The notes under the pieces were generated by a model. That model worked only from the letters and a program-made list of their open reading frames with translations. It did no database searches and was not told the origin of the DNA. The position numbers and the translations under genes were made by a program. DNA of 64,000 bases from the NCBI GenBank assembly GCA_036850595.1, contig CM072158.1, positions 8,881,422 to 8,945,421 of the forward strand, in the 5' to 3' direction. This document shows, piece after piece, positions 34,920 through 46,504 of this stretch. Each line of letters begins with the position of its first letter. The first letter of the stretch is position 1. This stretch comes from Rhyacichthys aspro. Lineage: Eukaryota; Chordata; Actinopteri; Gobiiformes; Rhyacichthyidae.

Positions 34920-37900
34920 TTAATTTTATTATTAGATTAAAAATATAACTGATCATTGAAAGAATTGCGCTGACTTTGCTGTGACTGAATAAGCTGTAAA
35001 TGGTTGTACTGTATTCAAATCTCAGTCCACACTAGACTTAAAAGTACATTGCATTAAGATCACACAGCTTATCCTTATCTGTTTGTTATTATTGTTTTGA
35101 AAGCTGGTTTTGTGAGTTACCTCTGTGCTGACTTTAGAACTTGTGTTAAAGAGGGATAATCTGGTTAAAAAAGCTTTTCTGTTCTGAGCAGTAGCTGTCC
35201 CTATTTTAAAACTTGTGCAGCACCCCAATAAAAGTGGGCCGCCGCAGGGTCATGGAGGTTCAAAGAAGAAAACACAGAACAAATCAGCCGCACACAACAA
35301 AAAAGGGCACTTAGAGCGAAGAGGGAGTGAAACCTCATCAAAAAGGGAAAAAGATATAGAAAGTTAAAAACAGTTTTACGAAGATGCAGAAGAGAATGAG
35401 ACGGAGCGAGGGAGGACGGGGTGGACGCCCAGTCGATGGCCATCTATGAAAACAACAACAAAAAAAGTCTAAAAGGGAGAATAAAGGTGACCGCAGAGTG
35501 GCCAATTGCATGTTCAGATCTTTAACTGTTGGGTCAAAACAACTACACAGTTACTACGGAGTTATTCTCAGCGATAATGTCTTTAGCAGCTCTCAGGCCT
35601 CTTTGGATTTTCATCTTGTGGCAAAGCTGTTCTCAAGCCACAAGATATCACAGCCTGCCCCAAGATGAGAAACGCTCCTTCATCCCGGGTCATATTTCCG
35701 ACAGCTGACAATAATAAACATGGATTTTATTTACCTTCACAACTGAAGGCACGTGGCCGCAATTACAGGTTAACCTTACTGCACCACAGCACTTTGTAAA
35801 AGCGAAGACAAATGGACTTTCACATGTCAGAGCGAGTCAGAGCAGGACCGCTTTTTAGATAAACCGCGTTTTAGAATAACCAGATAATAATATTCAATTT
35901 AAATTCAAGTTATTGACTGCTTTATTCATGTGTCACAGTGTAATCTAGTCTGATACAACTCGTGCCTCTCAGATGGGAGTCAAAAGAACATGTTTCCTAT
36001 TTTACTTTAGTACGTAAAAACTGTATAATTTGTGTCATTTTAATAAAACCACAATTAATGTATAATTTATTTCACTGTGTGCCTGAGAGTATTGAGTTGG
36101 AAGGAAGATTTTAAGTCTTAAGGAATGTGACTGGCTCATGACGTTTAAGGGTAAAGCTTAGTGATAGGTCAATTATTCACATTATTCATTCACTTACGTT
36201 ATTCTGTTTTTGTCATAATTATATTTCCCTTAATGTAACACCTCAGTGTGATCCAAAGATTTCTGGTTTGACTAGATTTATTGTAAACCAAATGTCACAG
36301 GCAAACATTTTGAGTGTTGACCCTAGCGTTGGCTGGTATGACCCCATTGGAGGTTTGCGGCCTCTATGTTGAGAATCCCTGTTTTTCAGAAAGTTGTGTT
36401 TGGAAAGTCGATTTCTGAGGGAGGCCTGTTCTGTGGTCAGCCTCTCTCTGAGTTCCTTTCCTTCGTTTTGTCTGTCTATCAGTCCATCTGTTTGTCTGTT
36501 GTGGTTGCTGCTCTTTTTAGCCTGAGGACAACCCAAATCTCCCACACACTCACTCACACACACACACACACACACACACGCGCGCACACTCACTCACACA
36601 CACTACACAGACTTTTGGCACTAGACTCAAACAAAACCACACTGGTCCAGCCCTTGGCATTACCGCCAAGATGAACTGACCGCTTTGACGTCTGTCTGGA
36701 CACACACGTGTACGTCCGTAACAAGCTCAAACAAACAGGACACATTAAAGTTTATTAGTTTAATAGGAGCGCGTCTGATAATATGAGTCATGCTTTACTG
36801 TAACAGATAAGATTAGTAAAAGACTTGTCGAAAGAGGAGGGAACTATTTCTTTGTGTATTGACGTCTTGGGGTGGGCACACACTGTTCCCCGAGCATGGC
36901 CCCGGCTAAAAGCAGAGGGCACTCTTTCCTGTCTGTACAACCACACCCAGGGCAAGGGCAATATCGAGCATGCTCACAGTTATTTCTTTATTTCTTCTCC
37001 AAAACTGTAGTGGTTCACAAAGCCATTCTGAGAGAAAATGTTACGATGGAGTATCTACAAGTAGTGTACTATCTTCTTTTGGCCAGTTTCATCACCTGTG
37101 GATTCAGATTCTGTGATGAAGGACACTTCCACAAATAAAACATGCCCATCTGACCTGTTCACCAGGTTTTGGTGCCTTGGCATCAACTTCAGCCAATGCC
37201 TTAGGATCAACGTAGAACACAATGTACTGTCCATGATATTTACTTGTCAAGCATTTGTCAATTTTAAGATTAAAACACACTGGCAAAGTTATAATGTTCC
37301 TGGATTGAGAATTTTAGGCCAGTCAGTCACTGTTTAGATCTCGAATTTTACAATGATATGTTTAATCATCCGTTGATGGTAAGTGGCTTGTTCTACTCAT
37401 TTACACCTGACAGTCACATGGGATCAGATCTACACATCCTGCTCTACTTGATGATGAATTTACATGGACAATCAGCTAATAAACATGTCCTAAGCCTTGG
37501 TAACACTACCCACACACATTTCACTTCACAAACCTTAGACTGCAATATTGAACTAATATGAAGGATGGAGTTTTCAGTACTGCAGTATATCAAATGGCTT
37601 TGAGTGAGTGTGTTTTGTTTTCTTCTTTTAACTTGACACATTTCCACTGCAAGAATAAACAATGGCAAAATGCAGTGTTTTGTTCTTAGGATACACATTT
37701 AATCCTTTTTAAACTACTACCATCCCCATTGCTCTTGGGAAATTTAAATTACATTCATGTAGCACTCATTAGTAATCTGCGTAAACCTGCACAGACTTCT
37801 TTTCAGACTTTAAACATTTTTTAAAAACTTTTTAAGTAACATTACATAGATTTTCAAAACCTCAAAATCATTTAAATATATATCATCTCTGTAATGTTCC

Positions 37901-38274
37901 CTGGATGACGGAATAATCCCTCTTTGAATGACACAGTGTTTCAGCGTTTATGTCACTGAGTAAATCTTTGTGACAGGGCATGCTATTGTCAAATCTCCTG
38001 AGATCAACACAACTTTCCACATATTTAAAAATAAAATATCTAATATCTTATACAAGATACTTATGGAGAAACAACAGCCTCATGTTTGCAAAAGGGTTAT
38101 TTAGTCTTTTACTGGATCCAAATTCTGAAAGTTATACAGTGTTACTTTAAAAAACACTGATCCTAAAATAAGAATATCACACGTAGCACATTTAGTCTAC
38201 ATTTAGACTTGGGGTCCACACCTGTTTGCTCTGATGTAGATTTTGTGTATTCATCCACCTGTGTGTCTGCCCAC

Positions 38275-38310
<36 letters not shown>

Positions 38311-41300
38311 CACACGCTCAGGTAAGAAGTATAAGAGAAAACTTAGCCATGGATAAAATTGGCTTCACTGGCTGGCTGCTCATATTCACTCAAGCAGCTT
38401 GTAGCTCGGCACAGAAACGCTCGTACGAATCACCTTGAATGGCGAGCCTCTCTCCGAGCGCTATTTCAGCAGCCAGCCAGAGGAGAGCGGGCACAGATTC
38501 AAATTGAAACCTGCCCATTTATGAATCAAATTTGTTCCGCGTATACATTTTCCACAGAGCACAGGACTGCATTAGGCTGTGTTTAGATAAGTTTGTGTGT
38601 AACGCTATGGATGAGGGTTGTATACTGTTAGCTCATGTAAGTGTGTCCAACAGTCTGAATTCAGCCCTGGTTTCTCTCATCAAACTGTATTTACAGTATG
38701 CATTACTGTATTTCATATTATTTGTATAAAAGCACAGATGTCAAGATTTATTCATCTTTTTGTGAATGATCGGAATTATTCATTGTTTATTCCAGATACT
38801 GTAAAAAACATACATACTTGGTTGATTCACTCAAGAGGACGATATATTAAGACCCTCTGACCCTCTTTTTGAGCTGCACTGGGCTGAGGTTAAAGTGCTC
38901 GCTCTTTATCGATTCCACCTCTTAAATCCACTTGAGACGGAGAAACCAGGAAAAAGACAAGAGATCATTGAGACGGCGCTGCCAGGAATGCTCCTCATCC
39001 ATTTGAAAGCTCTGTATACAGCAAAGTACTGTATATAGCAGAGAATATCAAAGCTAAATATCATGTACTACAACAAATATCACTTGCACACTAAGTCACT
39101 CATAATATTCTAGCTAAATAATAACTATTAAGCCATAAAGTACCAAATAATAAAAGTAATTCATAGATGGTGAAATACATTTATGTATCTTATGTTTAAG
39201 CTTATCAGACCATACTATATCAGTAATAATATGTCTATGTGGTGATCATTAATGTATGGGTAAAGTTGGTAAATAATAATAGACATAAATAATGCTTAAT
39301 AGATACAGATTAATAGAATTTAATGTAGTCCACTGATTACAAAACTTCAAGGTTAAACTTTTTTCCCATCTGTATCTGCAGTGGGTCCCAAGGTTCTCTT
39401 GCTCATTCATTTTGGCATTGTCCAGCCCTAATTATATAATAATTATATATTTCAAAGGTAAAAGGTAAAAAAAAAAAAAGTAAAGGTTTTTGAAATGGTC
39501 TCAGTAGTTTAACTAGAATATATTAATCATAAGCAGAATAATTTACTGGACTTTTAAACAAAGATCAGGAACATATTATAATCTGGATGTAACATGAATG
39601 TCTTCTTTTGCTATTTAGTTTTTCATTTTCTATATATTTTTTTCTACTTTTTCTTTGTTTAGTATTGGAAAAATATTACAAATAAAATAAATAAATAATG
39701 CTTAAAAAGGTATAGTTATTATTAAGTGTCATTAAAGATTTTTTTAGTACTGAGGCGTAGAGTGTAAACTCCTGTTCATGTCGCACGAAAAGAGGCACAG
39801 GCCACAAAGCAGAAATTTTACATTTAATAGATTAATCAAACCAAAATCAAAAGAAATTAAATATTTCTACATTTATAAAAATCACAACTATTACTATAAC
39901 AATCACAACTTTATGAAACATTTCGACATGAAACATTCTACATAATCATTAGTTCCTTTTCATATCTCAAACATAATTACTACTAGTATTTTATTGACTG
40001 TTAAAATGCCTACCTCCATGTCCTGATGAGTTATTCTGGTAGAATGAGACCAATTGTTTTCACATATTTCTCAGCACTTCAATCTTGATTCCACTTAACA
40101 CTGTCAGATACATGACCAGATCATTTTACTTAGTTGAGCGCTTTAGGTTCCACTCTTTTGTGACTGCGATTGACAAAATGCTTCAGGACAATTTCCACAA
40201 TGACTTCAGAGCTTCAGAAAGAGAATGTTTTTGACAGGCTAAAGCACTTTGGCCTGATTAAACTTGTTGGAGCAACTCTTTTCTAAATGAGGCCGGAGGG
40301 CGAGATAGAACACGATCAAACACGCCATGAATGATTAGTTACACAATTGACTCCAACTTAAGCACATCCAATATTTAGCCATAACAATAAACACATCTGG
40401 AAAACTGCGCCAGAATAAGTCAATTACACTGAGACTAGTGAGTTTTATGAACCACGATTGGTCGGTAGGTTCCAGCTTTGAATGTTGATCTTGGTTTTTT
40501 TTTTTTAAAGGATAAATGAACAACTTTAGACGAATTAAAACAGCATGCGTAGCCTTGTCAGTCTTCCGCACGTAAACACGAGCTAAATGATCCAGAAAGC
40601 TATTTTTAAACACTGGAAAAATGTAATCGTTTTAACGGTGTAAAAAGTCAAGTTTTTTAGTTTACAAAATGGAGAATGAAAAACGAGAAGCGGCTCAGTT
40701 GTGGATAAATGAATGCTCCCTCGCTCCTTGTCTCCCCTGAGCAGAAAGACAAGACGAGGATGGGGCGGGAGGGCTGGGGGTAAGATGGAAAATGTGAGGA
40801 GTGAGCCGGTGGTTTCACCAGTATAACTCTCCTATTGTCTGATTCGAACGGGGATTAAGTAAAACATACACTGTTAATAATAGAAGCTGCTTTGTTGTCG
40901 TGACCGTCTTTAAAAACGGAGTCAACGCTAATGCGATGAGTGTAATTAACTCAATTATGAAGCATCAAATAAATTACTGTAGAAGTACAAAAAAATATAT
41001 TTATATCATCCTTAGGTATATAATTAAAATCCTGAACTCACAAAGTCAAGTTTTCTCAAAAAGTTGAAAAAAATATAACTTAAAGGCTTTAGTTAGTTGT
41101 TTGTTTCAGATATGTTCTTGTTTTTATTATAAATATATGAGATAATTGCTGCAGGTAAGAACTGTTTTTGTGTTGACACTGCAGGCCTAAACAAAAATAG
41201 AACAAACTTTTATGTTTTGTGTGTAATCAATGAATGCTGAAAACTAACATAAGTTTGACAGAAAGAGTTTTTTTTTCTGTAAACCAGTAAGGAGAGGTTT

Positions 41301-41559
41301 TGTTTGTTTGTTTGAGTCGAGAAGCAACATGGATACTGTGCATATTTATAGATGGACACTGAATAAAATGGAGTTGTATGTTGTCCATGTCCATGTGCTC
41401 ATATAGCTGTGGGAAAGTTCATGTGAAACGACTGGACATTTTGGTAATACTTACTGTAACCATAGCGTTCTGTGCTTAATTTGATTTTGGCCATAAGTGG
41501 GTTTAACTTCTGGGAAAAGTCTGTGTCTCCATTTAGAACAAGGCATTTGGTGCACCTTT
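34916..41559. promoter_or_regulatory. Non-coding stretch with several candidate regulatory blocks
   Basis: No gene is supported. Blocks at about 35490-35780, 38350-38560, 38890-39010 and 40180-40330 are GC-balanced, with CpGs and AT-core homeobox words (for example ATTTATGAATCAAATTTG in 38515-38535), and they lack simple repeats. Two CA-type microsatellites lie at about 36555-36600 (with a CGCGCG interruption) and 38274-38316. The remainder is AT-rich unique DNA. Enhancer status is an inference from composition only. Confidence 0.25.
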
Positions 41560-41717
41560 AATACGTCACCGCAGAGCCCCGCTGTCACTGTGAATAAACC
41601 TGTAAACAGAATATTCCAGGCCAGCTGCGGTGTCGCGCTCCGAGAGAGAGCTCAGTCTGGCAGAAAAAAGGAAAATGATGACGAAGGAACGCGGGACTCT
41701 TCGAGAGCGAACGGGAG
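41560..41717 (+). ncRNA. Possible non-coding first exon with splice donor
   Basis: A locally CpG-richer stretch (TACGTCACCGCAG, GGTGTCGCGCTCCGAG, GGAACGCGGGAC) ends at GGGAG|GTGAGT, a strong donor match. The TACGTCAC word at about 41561 resembles a CRE site typical of promoters. An ATG at 41666 opens a short frame across the donor, but there is no recognised protein. This may be an alternative 5' exon of a + strand gene, or chance. Confidence 0.22.
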
Positions 41718-44090
41718 GTGAGTTTAATCCAGTGGAAAATGGTGACGGTCCCAGTGGAAGCAGCACGAGAAAGACCGAACAGATCTCCTGCATGTTTCTG
41801 GTGTCTTTAATATGAACTTTTACATAAACAATATAAAAGTCACTGACAAATTACACAAATACAAAAAACATGCAGTATTTTTAACAGCAATTCTTAATGA
41901 TCTTGAATTCGTATGTGTTTTTTTAATGTGAGTTTTCATTGTTTTCAAGTGTTTAGCCACTGATCCTTTTAGATGAATGTTTTTTGAGCAGGTGCAACAT
42001 GAAGCTCACCTTTATTGTGCACTATTTCCTGAGGTTTCAGTGGTTTTGATATCGTTAGTATTCACTGCTGGTATAGTGCCATTGTAGTCCTTTTATGTAA
42101 ATGACTGCTCTGCAGCTGCTGTAGGGCACAAGGCAAATTTACCTCAGGGACTATATTTGAAGTATAAAGTTAATTTGATTTAAAGCCAACTTTGGTCAAG
42201 AACACTGCACAAAAGAGTCATCAGAAAATTAATTCTACCCCACATCAGGGAAAAAAAACATAATTGTGGTTTGACAGTTATTTTATCTACTCACATACTT
42301 TCATTTGAACAAAAACCGTGTTGTTATGTGAGGAACTAAGCTACTGTGACAACATTATTTGCAAAGTATACGTCTACTACCAAGTGTTAACACATTTACA
42401 AAAGCATGATGAAAAGTTTGGAGGGAAGAATTAAAACTTGGAGAAGATTTTTGAGAAACGTACATTTTATGAGTTTTCTTGGTCGTTCAGCCACACAGAA
42501 GACAAATAGTAAATGACAGTTTAAATTGATATAGTTGCCACCAATAATTTTAACTGGATTGTGTTACCTATGTGCTGTCAGAATATGTCTGAACACATAT
42601 GGATAAGTAACTATATCTGTTGTGACTGTGCAGTTTTGTTCCGATTCTGATTTGAAGCCTTAACAGTGCTTAGATTTAGCCTTTTAAACCCAATTCCTCA
42701 AGAAGTCACTCTGTTTGTGCCCTTTGTAACACAATTAAATGCAATCTGTCGCAGACTTGTATCAGACCAAAGGCACATACACAGCACTGAGCGTCATTAC
42801 AAAACAAGGGCACTTTTAAAACATGATAAAAGTAGCATCAAGTATTGAAAAGGGGATCTGCCTTTACATTCTTTTTCCACACTTTTCACTCTAATGAGCT
42901 TTAACAAGACAAAGAACAAAGCATATTTACTTACAAAGTCTCTTTCTGCCACAGCGGGACATTTAGATTTATAAGTGGACTTTACCAAAAAACCTCAAAG
43001 TTTCCAAACAACTTTTTAAAATCTCATCTGCGCACAGAGCCCAGACACAACCCCGGGTCTGTGTGTGAGAGAGGGAGCTGATGGACGGCACCAGAACAGA
43101 TGGAAAAAGGAGGAGAGAAAAACGACAAGCTGCTGATTTGTGAGCAGAAGTGTGTATGTAAAATCTATAAATGTTCTACTGACATATGGACAGACGAGGT
43201 GCCGCACACTGTGTAAACTAAAACCAGATTTACATTTCACAAGTTATACAATCCACCCAGCAGTGTCTCTGTCACTCTCCATGTTCAAAACCTCAACAAA
43301 AAGCTACTCCACAGTCTCATATTATTTTATTCAAAACCTTGCTTTGACACTAGATACAGGGTTTGTGATACACTCGGAGAGGATTTTATGTGATCTGGCT
43401 GTTTGTGATGAATGACATTGAAACTAAAGCCTGTCAAACTGATTATAAAAGATAAAATGTGTGAATGAATAGAGTCCCTCCGAGGGCTGTGAATCACAGA
43501 CTGTAATAACCACCGTCAGTCTCCTTAGACCTGATGTGTAAGCTTCATCAGATCGTTATTTGCATACTCATATACTCATAAATACAATACACCTTTTGTT
43601 TTGGCCCTCCACTAGTGGTATAATACAACAATATCATTCAATACTGGAACAAGTGTGAGAAATACGGACTATGACAAATGGTAGATAATTTGTGTTCTAG
43701 TAAGTAAAGTAATTGTTTGAAAAATTCACATGAGCATAATGAAGGACGTGCAACATCACATCTAGAGCTCACCGAGGGCATGTGGTAAAATATAAACTCT
43801 CTAAACTCTCTTGGTCAAGTTCAGGGAAAGATTTGAGGGTTTTGTTTAATTCAGAGGAATAAATATGACACGTATAAATATAATTGTTTTTGTCAAATCT
43901 AACCTTAGACAGAAACAGCTAGAAAGAAAAAAACAATTGTGTGCTGTCCTGATGAACGTTTACATCTCACTGTTTTAATGGATTTTACAGGTTATAAGAG
44001 CTTATAGGAGTACACACACATCATACATACATATTGTGAAATCTAAAGTTAAAAGTGCATATGATTTTGATGGGATTCATTGATGATCAG
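41718..44090. other. Non-coding unique sequence
   Basis: Nothing recognisable. Open frames are short, overlap on both strands and carry no motifs. Confidence 0.45.
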
Positions 44091-44236
44091 CTTTTATTTG
44101 GTAGCGACATTGAAGATAGGCAGGAAAAAGGGAAGGGAAAAGGGGAATAATATTGAGCAAATGGTCCTGAGCAGGAATCTAACCCAGGTTGCTTGAGTAT
44201 GTGGTATGTGCTCTAACAGGTGAGCCACCAAGGTGT
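44091..44236 (-). mobile_element. tRNA-derived SINE remnant
   Basis: Read on the - strand, the element starts CACCTTGGTGGCTCACCTGTTAGAGCA, an A-box-like region. It continues with CTGGGTTAGATTCCTG (B-box-like), then a pyrimidine-rich body (ATTCCCCTTTTCCCTTCCC) and ends near CAAATAAAAG. This order matches a common teleost tRNA-derived SINE (recalled). The internal promoter boxes have drifted, and the tRNA fold is not intact, so it is not a functional tRNA gene. Confidence 0.7.
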
Positions 44237-46376
44237 AATTAAGATTCAATAACGCCCACATTTCCGTTTTGTCACACTGACGTCATGTCCTTTATTTATT
44301 TAACGTCACTTTCAAATGACGTTAAAGTTGTCCTTCTTTTCGTGGATAAGCATTTTCAAGGTTTTGTGAAAAGCTGTGCAGCCAAAAGAAAGACTTATAA
44401 CCTAAAAAATTTCTTTTTCTTCTTTCGATTTTTTCCCCCAATCTCCAGTAAATAAAGGTACGCGTTTAAGTGCTCTTCAATAAAAGCTCTATAATTGCTT
44501 TTCTGTTTTAGAAGAAAACTTTGCAAACTATTTCAGAAGTTTGCAACCACTCAACAGTCTTCAACAATGGTCTATAAAACAGTATTTGTCCTGAAGTATT
44601 TGGAACATGCCGTGACAATCTGGGTGTGACCTTATCTGTATTTAAACTCATTTCAAACTTTGTTGTAGGCTTAGCAATGAAACACTGCACTTAAACTGCC
44701 TTTGAGTGACTCCTCATCACGTCGAACTGGCCAGTGCAGATCCACACGTGTCTGACGCTCCTGTGATGGATTCTAGGTGGAGTGCGGTTGAATTGACGTA
44801 TCTGCGCTAAAAAGGGCCACTCCTGATCCTACACCTCCCTCCATTGTCACTATGACTCATTATCACTTTATTTTGGGAGCGGTGCGCAGATAACACACCT
44901 CATCCACTCAATGGGCAGCACAAAAGCACATTCTTTTGATTTTTTACAACGGCATGAACGTTCGTGTAAAGGAAAGGTTTAAAATTAAGTCTGGGGAGTG
45001 AAAACATCTTCTTCTACGTACGTTTGATAGATAATGTTTCGGCAACAAAGCGGTTTTATCTGCTGCTCTCCTACTTTGAGTTTTCTAACCTTTTTTGATT
45101 TGATTTGACGGCTATTTTTACCGGAAAAATGGTAGGCTTTGAATGTGGCAAAAAAAACAGCCAAAACTCACTAATTCACAGAGTATATTCAAAGCCACAC
45201 AAGAAAAGATGGCTGACCCCCTCGTTTTTAAAAGGCTCGGGGTCTGAGAAGCCCCCCACCTTGAATCTGATTGGCTCTATAACAGCCCCTCACAGCTCCT
45301 ACTCAAAGAAGAAGCTGGAGTGTGGACAGCTCATCACGATAACCTCAGGGAAGACGTTCACTTGCACCAGGGGAGTGGTCCGCCTATTAGACCCATCATT
45401 CAGTTCAAACCAGACGTCATGCTGCACTCTCCAAAAAGCCCCACTGGACATTTCCGTTCCCAGTGTTATGCCGACCGCAGGAATATAATCCAAATGTTTT
45501 TAATCTCCTCTTATCTCAGCCAGTGGAGGGCTTGTTTGCTCAGAATCACTCTTATTCTTCACACGTCAATTTCACATTTAAGAGAGGCATGTGTGAGAAC
45601 GGTGCAATGACGGCTTCAAGGCCAGGTTATGGATTTATTAACATCATTTGTCAAGTGTTTTATTTTTATTTATCAATGTATTTATATGTGTGCTTGTGCC
45701 ACAATTTGTAAGCCTGTGTGTGTGTCAAAATGTGAAGTTAACGGATAAAAAAATTAAATGTGGTTTGCCCTTATACTGTTAATAATCAATTTTAGACTTT
45801 TTGGATACGGAGTTTCAGCAGTTCTTTTATTGTTTAACATTGGAAATAAAAAGGATTATATCAAAATGCAGAATTAGCGAATGAATGAATGTGTTGTTCT
45901 GGCACTGATCCTGGGCAACATTTAGATTGAGTTTGTGTTTTACTAATGGCACTACAGGGCACCACACACTTTCAGTAAAATATAGACAGATCAGGGCTTT
46001 CATTTACAGTTACAAGTTATTTGCTACAAAAGACGCTACAGCACATCAACACTAACCACTTCTTGATTATGCTTCTTGCTTAGCTTTTTTCTAAGACTGT
46101 CACTGAGTCCTCTTTTGTGACAATAAGGTACAATTACAGACAAAATATAACCAAATGATTTTTTCTGATCTTTCTGCCTGAGCGCACGTGTCAGTTTTGC
46201 AGATTGAACACTTAGAAAGATTGTCACATCAAAGAAAATCATACTTTTTGACAACTAGGCCAAAGATGCAGTCTGGATGGAGTTTCTAACCTCTGCTGTT
46301 TCTTTGGGCATTTAATAAATAACAGTAGATCTGAAGTTGTTTGTCACAAATGCTCAAAATGGGGATATTTGAAAGC
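44237..46376. promoter_or_regulatory. Non-coding stretch with a candidate regulatory block
   Basis: The segment 44710-44930 has mixed composition with clustered words (CACACGTGTCTGACG, TTGACGTAT, ATGACTCAT, TTATCACTTTATT) and no open frame, a plausible enhancer. At 45299-45493 a - strand frame reads WRVQHDVWFELNDG and PLVQVNVFPEVIV. It looks somewhat protein-like, but I do not recognise it and see no clear acceptor. The rest is unremarkable. Confidence 0.25.
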
Positions 46377-46504
46377 AGGCATGGTGCAGTGGCAGAGGGG
46401 TTAGCGGTGCCTTACACCAAGAGGATCCTGGGTTCTGTCCCTGGCCAAAAAACAGCTTGTAATCTCAGTGGAACTTTTCTGAATAAATAAAGGTTAAATA
46501 AAAT
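46377..46504 (+). mobile_element. Internally deleted tRNA-derived SINE
   Basis: The 5' part, GGCATGGTGCAGTGGCAGAG with GTTAGCGG and then CCTGGGTTCTGTCCCTGG, keeps A- and B-box-like features of the teleost 'GGCACGGTGGTGCAGTGGTTAGC' repeat (recalled). It then jumps to a short body and the tail GAATAAATAAAGGTTAAATAAAA. The usual middle is missing. It lacks a foldable tRNA and is not called as a tRNA gene. Confidence 0.68.

Noticed and set aside
44150..44236. tRNA-like segment on the minus strand
   Set aside because: Same reasoning: tRNA-derived head of a SINE with a pyrimidine-rich body and AT tail.
46377..46450. tRNA-like segment with A- and B-box similarity
   Set aside because: It cannot be folded into a full cloverleaf by eye and continues into a SINE-type tail; called as a SINE remnant.
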